DNA of 5,954 nt from Chloroflexota bacterium. Its GTDB lineage: Bacteria; Chloroflexota; FW602-bin22; JAMCYS01. Positions 1-5,568 of this stretch are shown here, one piece after another. Within the stretch, counting starts at the first letter, position 1. The number at the start of each line of letters is the position of its first letter. The stretch is from positions 1 to 5,954 of the forward strand of contig JAJZQK010000250.1 in the NCBI GenBank assembly GCA_021847625.1, written 5' to 3'. The translations under genes and the position numbers were made by a program. The notes below the pieces were generated by a model, which did no database searches, was not told where the DNA came from, and worked only from the letters and a program-made list of their open reading frames with translations.

Positions 1-1580
1 TGCTCACCAGCCGGAACCCCGTGTTCCTGGCATCCAACGCCCTGAACGACGCCGGCACCTACCTGGTGCGGGAGTCGAGCCGGATGGGTGGACCGCAGAA
101 CCTGCCGAAGGTCGTGTCGGAGCTTGTCCGGGCCTACGGCGACGCCTTCCGAGGAGTGCTCTCCGGCGAGTTCAAAGGGAACACCGCGGAGTTCCTGAAG
201 GCCGGCGGCGGGCAGTTCGGCTTCTTCGAGGGCACGCCCGGCCAGACCCGGGCCACGGTGCAGGAGCTGGCGCGGCGCAACGCCTTCGACATCGGGAGCC
301 GCGCGGACCTGCTGTCCCTGGTGAAGGGGCTGGCAACGTTGAAGCCCGTAGAGGCGCTGGGGGAGCGGATCGAGCTGGCCCCCCGCGTGGCGGCCTACCA
401 GCTAGCGAAGGGACGCGGGGAGAACGCCGTACAGGCGACCATCAGGGGCCGCACCGTGACCATGGACTTCGCCCAGGGCGGGCAGGTGGCGAAGATCGTC
501 AACCAGTTCGTCCCCTTCTTCAACGTCGGGGTGCAGGCGATGGCCCAGCCGGTGCGGGCGTTCCGGGAGAACCCGCGCGGCTTCGTAGCCACGGGGATCG
601 GCCTGCTGGCGGCCCCCACCGTGGCGGCAGAGGCGTGGAACCGATCGGACCCCCAGCGGGCGAAGGACTACGCCGACGTGCCGGATTACGTCAAGGACCA
701 GGGCGTTGTGATCATGCTCCCCGGGCAGGTGCCCACCGACGCCCAGGGGAACCGCAGACCTCAGTTCGTCTTGCTGAAGCTGCGGGAGTACGCGCCCTTC
801 GCCGTGATGGCGAGACAGGCAGCGGAGAGGGCAGTCGGTGACGACACGAGGGCGTGGGGCAACCTGCTCCTCGGGGCCGCCAGCGGAGTCTCCCCCATCC
901 AGGGATCCAACACAGCAGATAGCCTGCTCTCGTTCCTGCCTCCTGGCATCAACACCGGCGCGCAACTCGCTCTCAACAAGGACACCTTCAGGGACAGCAT
1001 GATTGCCACCAAGCGGCACGACGAGCAGGCGACGGCGGCGAGCCAGGCGATAGCCGGCGTTACTGGGGTGCGGCCCTCTCAGGTGGAGTTCACGCTACGA
1101 GACCTGACGGGCGGGCCGGGCGCCGGGGCGCTGGCCGCGAGCGATCTGGCGACGGGTAATCAGAAGGACACGGGCCTGTCCGGCGTGCCCCTGGTGGGCG
1201 GCTTCGCGGGGCGGCTGATCAAGGGTTCCATCGGGCAGGGACTGGACGAGGCGCAGGCCGGGACGCTGGCGCCGGACCTGGCGAGTAACCTCAAGGCGGC
1301 GGGGGTGGCGGCCTCGGTCAACCCCGTGGGGAGCACGATCAACGGGATACCCCTCACGATGGCGGAGGAGACGACCTACCAGCAGCTGACCAACCAGTTC
1401 CTCGACCAGAACCTGCGGCGGGTCATGGCCTCGCCCTCCTGGGCAGGATACTCGGCGACCAACCGGCAGAAGGTGTTCGCTAACCTGCTCGACGCCGCGC
1501 GGGCGCGGGCCTCACAGATGGTGCTGCAGGGGGTCGGGTCAGAGGAGGCGCGGCGGAGGAAGGCTCAGGGCGCGCGGTGA
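1..1580 (+). CDS. LPD38-type phage polyvalent protein, C-terminal part (5' partial)
   Basis: The frame is open from position 3 through the left edge, so this is the C-terminal ~526 residues of a longer protein. A GTG at 21 is not a credible start: no Shine-Dalgarno precedes it, and the upstream codons read LTSRNPVFLASNAL, which resembles the TRNPxFxxRN motif near the start of Large Polyvalent protein-associated Domain 38 (LPD38). Further LPD38-like landmarks follow in order: an ERIELAPRVAAY helix (~366-401), TMDFAQGG (459-482), NQFVPFFNVGVQ (501-536), WNRSDPQ followed by DVPDYVKD (~636-698), then GVRPSQVEFTLRDLTGG (~1065-1115) and GVPLVGGFAGRLIKG (~1182-1226). The C-terminus is helical, Ala/Arg-rich and basic. 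LPD38 is known from very large multi-domain phage proteins; its biochemical role is not established. A virion-associated or ejected role is inferred from the neighbouring capsid genes. Stop TGA at 1578-1580. The last 16 bases overlap the 3' end of the convergent minus-strand gene. Recognition is from remembered motifs, not a search. Confidence 0.75.
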   Translation, partial: LTSRNPVFLASNALNDAGTYLVRESSRMGGPQNLPKVVSELVRAYGDAFRGVLSGEFKGNTAEFLKAGGGQFGFFEGTPGQTRATVQELARRNAFDIGSRADLLSLVKGLATLKPVEALGERIELAPRVAAYQLAKGRGENAVQATIRGRTVTMDFAQGGQVAKIVNQFVPFFNVGVQAMAQPVRAFRENPRGFVATGIGLLAAPTVAAEAWNRSDPQRAKDYADVPDYVKDQGVVIMLPGQVPTDAQGNRRPQFVLLKLREYAPFAVMARQAAERAVGDDTRAWGNLLLGAASGVSPIQGSNTADSLLSFLPPGINTGAQLALNKDTFRDSMIATKRHDEQATAASQAIAGVTGVRPSQVEFTLRDLTGGPGAGALAASDLATGNQKDTGLSGVPLVGGFAGRLIKGSIGQGLDEAQAGTLAPDLASNLKAAGVAASVNPVGSTINGIPLTMAEETTYQQLTNQFLDQNLRRVMASPSWAGYSATNRQKVFANLLDAARARASQMVLQGVGSEEARRRKAQGAR

Positions 1581-1783
1581 CGGGCGAGGATCTTCTCGAC
1601 TCTGCCAACGATCCAGGCGAGAAGCTGCACGATAACCAGAAGGGCCAGGGGGCCGGTGAGAGGGAGGCTGCTGTACAGCCTGAAGGCGTCGCGGTCCAGC
1701 CGGCCGGCGAGGATGAAGTAGCCGATCAGCCAGGCGCCGTATACCCAGAACACCCACGCGTACTTCTTGTACATGCCGTCCAT
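1565..1783 (-). CDS. small two-helix membrane protein, antisense to the structural operon
   Basis: This 72-residue protein has two predicted membrane helices. The first spans about residues 8-26 (WVFWVYGAWLIGYFIL core) and the second about 45-63 (LALLVIVQLLAWIVG core), joined by a polar loop containing GRLDRDAFRLYSS. Both ends are basic (YKK at the N-terminus, RHR at the C-terminus), so by the positive-inside rule it should be a hairpin with both ends in the cytoplasm. About 89% of its codons end in G or C, against about 62% for the competing plus-strand frame at 1577-1807, which is why I call this strand. The ATG at 1781-1783 has only a weak upstream purine run (GGTAGA); a second in-frame ATG at residue 4 is possible. 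It converges on gene 1 with a 16-bp overlap and diverges from gene 3 with 20 bp between start codons. Size and topology would fit a class II holin or another small phage membrane protein, but no family is recognised and no endolysin is in view. Confidence 0.7.
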   Translation of the reverse strand: MDGMYKKYAWVFWVYGAWLIGYFILAGRLDRDAFRLYSSLPLTGPLALLVIVQLLAWIVGRVEKILARHRAP

Positions 1784-1803
1784 TCTACCACAGGTGGGGA
1801 GAG

Positions 1804-1812
1804 ATGATACCA
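1804..1812 (-). promoter_or_regulatory. candidate extended -10 promoter for the minus-strand membrane gene
   Basis: Read on the minus strand, positions 1812 to 1804 give TGGTATCAT, which matches the extended -10 consensus TGnTATAAT at all but one base. Initiation about seven bases downstream would leave a leader of roughly 14 nt before the ATG at 1783. No good -35 is seen at the expected distance, which is tolerable for extended -10 promoters. The element lies over the start codon of gene 3, so RNA polymerase here would face the late transcript. This is a single short motif and may be coincidence. Confidence 0.3.
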
Positions 1813-2994
1813 GAGCAGTTCTACAAACTGATCGCCGACCACGGGGGGATCACGGGAACCCGTATCGTCGATCCCCTGGTGACGGATGAAAACGGGATCA
1901 AGAGCCCGAACACGGACCCCCAGTACGTCTACACCTTCGCGGACGGTACCTCCCTCGTGGCCCGGAGCGTCGACAACTACCCCGACGCCCCCGGCGCTGC
2001 GAGCTTCGAGATCACCGATTGGGGCGACGCGGGGCCGAAGGCGGCTTCGAGCCAGGTGCCCCACACCATCAACACCGCCGACGGCCGGACCCTCGCGTGG
2101 AACCCCGACAGCAAGAACTGGACGGAGATCGCGGCGAAGGGCGGCGCGGCGAAGGGGGAGCCGAACACCATCGTCTACATCCCGGGGACACAGATCCCCG
2201 TGGGGATGTACGACTCGACCGGCAAGTATCGCGACCTCACCGCCACCGAGCAGCGGGCGCTCGGGGTGGGCGCGTCCGGCGGGGGCGGTGGCGCGGGGGG
2301 CGGGGGCTCGGTGGGACGGGTGCGCTTCCCCGACGAGATAGCCCAGAACGAGGCTCAGACGGGCTACCTCCAGGCCCAGACGGACAAAATTCGGGCCGAC
2401 ATGGCGCGCGCCGACAGGCCCGAGACGGGGCTGCTGCTCGACAACTACCTGAAGACCGTCGACCAGGTGCAGCAGATGCTCGCCTCGGGGAAGCTGCAGG
2501 TGGGGGAGGCCGACGGGATCGTGGGGCTACTGCAGCAGAACATGCGGGCCGCCATGGCGGGCACGACCCCCTTCCAGCAGGCGAAACAGGCGCAGGACAC
2601 CGAGACCCAGCGGGCGCAGATCGGGCAGAGCCTCCTCAACCAGCGCGTTTCGAGCGGGCTGTCGCTGGCCAACTCCCTGTCCGACCAGTTCAGCAGCAAC
2701 CTGGGTACGCTGGGGTGGGGGCTGGCGCCCGGGCAGACGGTCCGCTTCAACCCGTTCCAGGCGGCACGTCAAGCGGTGAACGAGCAGGGCGGCGGGCCGG
2801 AGGCGGGCAACCTGGCGACGGCGTTGCTGCAGGCTGCCAGGCCGGCGGGGATGCCGGGCCAGGCCCCGACCCCGAGCCCGGCACCATCGGCCAGCGGCCT
2901 CCCGGCGGCGGTGCTGCTGGCCCTGCAGGCGGCGGACGAGGCGATGAACCGACGACAGCAGCAACAGCCGCAACTGCAGGAGGTGGGGCAGTAA
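1804..2994 (+). CDS. phage protein of unknown function: beta-like head, Gly linker, helical Gln-rich body
   Basis: I do not recognise the family of this 396-residue protein. Residues 1-150 look beta-rich and contain three loosely similar segments: YVYTFADGTSLVA (~41-53), HTINTADGRTLAWNP with NW following (~87-106), and TIVYIPGTQIPVGMYD (~122-137). A Gly/Ser linker follows at ~155-171. Residues ~177-300 are helical and Gln/Ala-rich, with likely coiled-coil character (for example QTGYLQAQTDKIRADMARAD). The tail is Pro/Ala-rich (~343-366), and a short helix ends in a QQQQ tract (385-388). There is no signal peptide or membrane helix, so it should be cytoplasmic before assembly. The ATG at 1804 is preceded by AGGTGGGG at 1792-1799 with good spacing. 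The next gene starts one base after its stop, indicating translational coupling. Its place between an LPD38 protein and the scaffold/capsid genes suggests a virion or assembly protein (inference). Confidence 0.88.
   Translation: MIPEQFYKLIADHGGITGTRIVDPLVTDENGIKSPNTDPQYVYTFADGTSLVARSVDNYPDAPGAASFEITDWGDAGPKAASSQVPHTINTADGRTLAWNPDSKNWTEIAAKGGAAKGEPNTIVYIPGTQIPVGMYDSTGKYRDLTATEQRALGVGASGGGGGAGGGGSVGRVRFPDEIAQNEAQTGYLQAQTDKIRADMARADRPETGLLLDNYLKTVDQVQQMLASGKLQVGEADGIVGLLQQNMRAAMAGTTPFQQAKQAQDTETQRAQIGQSLLNQRVSSGLSLANSLSDQFSSNLGTLGWGLAPGQTVRFNPFQAARQAVNEQGGGPEAGNLATALLQAARPAGMPGQAPTPSPAPSASGLPAAVLLALQAADEAMNRRQQQQPQLQEVGQ
2270..2316 (+). repeat. Gly/Ser-codon low-complexity tract inside gene 3
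   Basis: A G-rich run of GGC, GGG, GGT and GCG codons encodes a Gly-rich linker of about 15 residues between the beta-like head and the helical body of the protein. The codons vary (GGG, GGC, GGT, GCG), so selection appears to be on the peptide rather than on a DNA repeat. The several runs of four or more G could in principle form a G-quadruplex on the coding strand, which cannot be judged by eye. Confidence 0.6.
2981..2988 (+). promoter_or_regulatory. ribosome binding site of gene 4, inside the end of gene 3
   Basis: AGGTGGGG lies within the last codons of gene 3 and fixes the downstream start at 2996, one base after the gene 3 stop. The same octamer occurs at 1792-1799 before gene 3. The overlap implies that translation of the two proteins is coupled. 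Confidence 0.6.
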
Positions 2995-2995
2995 G

Positions 2996-4291
2996 ATGGC
3001 TCAGTGGACCGACCCCAACGGGGTATTTCACAATACCGACAACCTGGAGTACGGCAACCAGGGCGACACCAGCTACTGGAGCGGCACGCCCGGGGCGGTG
3101 GGAAGCCAGAGCTACGACCGGCCCAAGGACCAGGCGGGGGCGCAGGTCAACTTCACGGTGCAGACCCCGGCTGCACCCAGCATCACGGCGGCGACGCCGG
3201 CGGCCCCTGGGGCGGGATACGACCTCTCGAAGGGGTACCAGCCGCTGCCAACCGGGCCAACCTACCCGGACTATGCGAGCGCCCTCGCGGCCCTGGCGAA
3301 GTCCTCTCCGGCCCTGGCGGGGATGCTCTCCGCGGCGGCCCCTCAGCCGCTCAGCCCGGCCGCCAAGGCGCCGGTGGTGAAGGCGGCGGGGATCCCCCAC
3401 GGGGACGCGAGCCTCAACGACACCGTGTACTCGGAGATAGCGGCGCGGGCGCTGGCCCGATACCAGGGGATCTCCCTGGAGGCTGCTCGGACCCAGTTGC
3501 AGAATCCGGCCTACGCGGGCCACAAGGACGCCCTGATAGGACTGGCCAGCCAGGGGATGCTGGATTACCTGGCGCCCGAGTTCGGCGCCGCTCCCGCGCA
3601 GACGGGAGCCTCCGCACTCCCCACGGCGGGGCAGTCGGCCCTAGACCAAGTGGCGCAGGCCAACGGCTACGGCGGGTGGGACGAGTACTCGAGCATCCTG
3701 CAGAAGGGCGCGCAGGAGCAGGCGGCCCTGGCCCGGCAGAAGGCGGAGCAGGATCTTGCCCTGGCGAAGAACGCCGACGACCGGGCGGCGGCCTCGCTGG
3801 ACATCCAGAAGGCGGACCAGCAGCTCTCCCAGAGCCAGTACGAGACGAGCAAGCAGCAGTACCAGGCGAGCCTGGTGAAGAGCCTCCTGGACACCGCGAG
3901 CCAGCTGCGGGGGCCGCGCAACTACGCGCAGTTCCTCCAGTACGCGAGCGGGGGCCGGGATCTGCTCTCCCAGGTGCTGGGTTCGGAGCCCCGGGCGGCG
4001 TTCAGTGCCCTCACGGGGCCGGTCGAGCCTGCCTCCCTGGGCGGGCTGCTCTCCGACCTCACCGGCGGCGGGAGCACCCAGCAGCCGGCCCAGCAGCTGC
4101 CGCAGCCATTCCAGATCAACCCGGCCGTGTGGGACGCCCTGGGGCCGGTGGGGCAGCAGATGATGCTCAGTGCCGCCGAGGCCGCGGGGTATGACCCCAA
4201 CGAGTTCCTGGCCCAGCTGAACGCCGCGCGCCCGGTTGGCAAGGCGGCCCGTAGCACTCAGTACACCTTCGCCGCCCCACAGGCGGCCTGA
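2996..4291 (+). CDS. phage protein of unknown function with Pro/Ala-rich linkers and coiled coil
   Basis: This 431-residue protein belongs to no family I can name. Residues 1-55 are polar and aromatic (WTDPNGVFHNTDNLEYGNQ, then YWSG). A Pro/Ala/Thr-rich linker runs ~56-95 and another compositionally simple stretch ~103-135. A compact helical region lies at ~139-195. A strong coiled-coil candidate runs ~233-302, rich in Gln, Ala, Lys and Glu, and leads into LLDTASQLRGPRNYAQFLQY (~297-316). A Gly-rich break and a PQQ-rich segment (~356-375) precede a final helical piece (~376-410). There is no signal peptide or membrane helix. The ATG at 2996 is one base after the previous TAA; its ribosome binding site AGGTGGGG (2981-2988) lies inside the preceding gene and is the same octamer used by that gene, so the two are probably coupled. 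The shared layout (polar head, linker, Gln-rich helices, low-complexity tail) hints at a related role in the virion, but I see no convincing residue-level homology by eye. Confidence 0.88.
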   Translation: MAQWTDPNGVFHNTDNLEYGNQGDTSYWSGTPGAVGSQSYDRPKDQAGAQVNFTVQTPAAPSITAATPAAPGAGYDLSKGYQPLPTGPTYPDYASALAALAKSSPALAGMLSAAAPQPLSPAAKAPVVKAAGIPHGDASLNDTVYSEIAARALARYQGISLEAARTQLQNPAYAGHKDALIGLASQGMLDYLAPEFGAAPAQTGASALPTAGQSALDQVAQANGYGGWDEYSSILQKGAQEQAALARQKAEQDLALAKNADDRAAASLDIQKADQQLSQSQYETSKQQYQASLVKSLLDTASQLRGPRNYAQFLQYASGGRDLLSQVLGSEPRAAFSALTGPVEPASLGGLLSDLTGGGSTQQPAQQLPQPFQINPAVWDALGPVGQQMMLSAAEAAGYDPNEFLAQLNAARPVGKAARSTQYTFAAPQAA

Positions 4292-4307
4292 GCACTGTGA
4301 GGAATAG

Positions 4308-4667
4308 ATGCCTATCAAGCCTGAATACCTTGCACTCGAGCCCGGCGATGAACTCAACAGGTTGGTAATGAAAGCCCTCGGGAAGAACCCCGTGCCTTAT
4401 AGTCGTCGCGCCCACAACTACTCTGGCAATAGCAACCGCGCCCTGTCCCTCTTGGAGGACTGGGTTCTTGATTGGGGGCTTACCTCCTTCTCGTTGAATC
4501 TCCATAGGGGCTTTCCGAAAAGTTACTGGACGTGCGACATCGCAGGCTCGCCGTGGTACGGACGACGACCGGACGATGAGTGGACTAGCCACGGCGAGGG
4601 GCGAACGATAGCGATGGCCGTTTGTCACGCCATTCTGGATGTTCAACAGGACGATTCCGGGACATAG
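4308..4667 (+). CDS. Phage ABA sandwich domain-like small protein
   Basis: The predicted protein is 119 residues, soluble and without a signal peptide. Its pattern resembles the Phage ABA sandwich domain family: an early helix with LNRLVMKALG (~16-25), then PYSRR (~30-34), a helix with RALSLLEDW (~44-52), strands around FSLNLHRG (~61-68) and YWTCDIAG (~73-80), a Gly/Arg/Asp-rich loop, and a closing helix RTIAMAVCHAILDV (~99-112), where family members usually have an Ala-rich Ile/Cys-containing helix. The function of that family is unknown. The start ATG at 4308 has GTGAGGA at 4297-4303 with 4-5 bases of spacing. The gene sits 16 bp after gene 4 and 51 bp before the scaffold gene. Codon use differs from its neighbours: about one third of codons end in A or T, including rare-here forms such as CGA, AAA, ATA and TGT. 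This suggests later acquisition. Family assignment is from remembered patterns and could be wrong. Confidence 0.72.
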   Translation: MPIKPEYLALEPGDELNRLVMKALGKNPVPYSRRAHNYSGNSNRALSLLEDWVLDWGLTSFSLNLHRGFPKSYWTCDIAGSPWYGRRPDDEWTSHGEGRTIAMAVCHAILDVQQDDSGT

Positions 4668-4718
4668 CGGAACGTACCGAAACATTCTGAAGGTCACTGA
4701 ATGCTCAGGGAGGGGTAG
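4668..4718 (+). promoter_or_regulatory. intergenic leader of the scaffold gene, with ribosome binding site and weak 10-bp periodicity
   Basis: This is the longest plus-strand gap not filled by a gene. It ends in a strong Shine-Dalgarno run, GGGAGGGG at 4708-4715, three bases before the scaffold ATG. Starting just inside the previous gene, successive 10-base blocks are similar: 4659 GGGACATAGC, 4669 GGAACGTACC, 4679 GAAACATTCT, with CTGAA recurring at 4687 and 4697. CATTC (4683-4687) and GAATG (4699-4703) form a short imperfect dyad. No recognisable -35/-10 pair and no T-tract terminator are present. It may be a protein-binding leader or simply unselected sequence. Confidence 0.35.
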
Positions 4719-5552
4719 ATGCCCGAGGAAGTAGCGACCCCATCGACCACGACCGAGGCCACGGAGACGACGGAGACCCAGGGCGCCCAGGCTGCCGCCA
4801 CGGGGGCATCGCCCCAGGCGACGGCCGGCCTTGCCCAGGAGAAACCCGCCGCCGCCCAGGACACGGCGCAGGCCGGGGAGGGTTTCGACTGGACCAAGGC
4901 GCTGGAGAGTGTCCCGCCGGAGCAGCTGAGGAAGCACCCACGCATCGCCGGCATCGTCGGCAGCGAGCTTCAGCGGGCGACCGAGGCGAACCGGGCGAAG
5001 TGGGAGGCCGACCAGAAGGACCGGGCCGACCAGGAGGCCGAGGAGCGGCTTCGCAGACTGGCCGAGGAGGACCCGGTCCAGTTCAGCCAGCAATACCTGA
5101 CCGAGAAGCAGGCGGAGAAGGCCCGCAGAGATCTGGCGGACCTTCGATCCAAGACCGAGGGGGAGATCGGCCGGGTACTGGGCCAGTCCCTCCAGGAGAT
5201 CCCCGAGTGGAAGGAGCTCTCCGCCGAGGACTTCGACACCATCAGCAAGGCGGTGGCAGAGAAGCCCGAGCAGGCGCTGGGCGCCTTCGCCGCGACGGCC
5301 GTGCAGACCGTGGCGACGAAGATCGCGGCCAAGATGCTGGCCGACTGGAAGGCGAAGGAGCTCGGGAAGGAGCGGGAGGCGATCCGGCAGGAGGAGGCCG
5401 CGAAGCTCCTGAAGCGCGAGAAATCGCCCGACATGACCAAGCCCGCGGGGGCGCCGGCGAAGCCGAGCCTCGCGGCTATTCCAGACGACGCAGAGTTTAA
5501 CAGGCGGTACGAGGAGGAGCTGCACAAGCGGACCCTCTCCCGCTACCGCTGA
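4719..5552 (+). CDS. capsid scaffold-like protein
   Basis: This 277-residue protein has the general build of a phage scaffolding protein, although sequence alone gives no named family. The N-terminal ~55 residues are disordered and acidic, rich in Thr, Glu and Ala. Next come FDWTKALESVPPEQLRKHP (~56-74), a highly charged helical/coiled-coil stretch (~82-147), a short segment IPEWKELSAEDFDTISKAV (~161-179), and a long Ala/Lys/Glu helix (~183-235). A basic Pro/Ala-rich linker (~236-252) leads to a charged terminal helix (PDDAEFNRRYEEELHKR, ~255-271). Scaffold proteins typically use a flexible coiled body and a basic C-terminal helix to bind the capsid protein and leave before or during maturation. 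Position is the strongest evidence: it lies immediately upstream of the capsid gene, 16 bp away. The ATG at 4719 has GGGAGGGG at 4708-4715. No Ser-His-Asp protease signature is apparent, so a protease-scaffold fusion is unlikely. Confidence 0.75.
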   Translation: MPEEVATPSTTTEATETTETQGAQAAATGASPQATAGLAQEKPAAAQDTAQAGEGFDWTKALESVPPEQLRKHPRIAGIVGSELQRATEANRAKWEADQKDRADQEAEERLRRLAEEDPVQFSQQYLTEKQAEKARRDLADLRSKTEGEIGRVLGQSLQEIPEWKELSAEDFDTISKAVAEKPEQALGAFAATAVQTVATKIAAKMLADWKAKELGKEREAIRQEEAAKLLKREKSPDMTKPAGAPAKPSLAAIPDDAEFNRRYEEELHKRTLSRYR

Positions 5553-5568
5553 CGGTTAGGAGACCGAG

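Noticed and set aside
21..23. GTG at 21 as the start of the LPD38-type gene
   Set aside because: No Shine-Dalgarno is present upstream, and the open frame continues to the left edge with residues that extend the domain motif, so the true start is outside the window.
1577..1807. Plus-strand ORF of 76 codons starting with GTG in a GTGA overlap and ending in the next gene's start
   Set aside because: The overlaps at both ends are attractive for an operon, but its third-position GC (~62%) is far below the neighbours, while the minus-strand frame is ~89% and encodes two clean membrane helices.
2019..3380. Long plus-strand ORF of 453 codons across genes 3 and 4
   Set aside because: It is a frame-shifted shadow: Gly/Arg/Ala-dominated, without domain pattern, and it runs across the boundary of two well-formed genes with ribosome binding sites.
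4655..4672. TTCCG/CGGAA hairpin around the stop of the ABA-sandwich gene as a terminator
   Set aside because: The stem is only five base pairs with an 8-nt loop and no following T-tract, so it is not a credible intrinsic terminator.
4167..5525. Long minus-strand ORF of 452 codons opposite genes 4-6
   Set aside because: It is a Leu/Arg/Gly-rich antisense shadow typical of high-GC DNA, spanning three plus-strand genes and an intergenic region, with no family resemblance.
4970..5527. Minus-strand ORF of 185 codons rich in Ser and Ala opposite the scaffold gene
   Set aside because: The Ser/Ala/Arg-rich composition is what results from reading Glu/Ala/Arg/Lys codons in antisense; the plus-strand scaffold gene explains this region.
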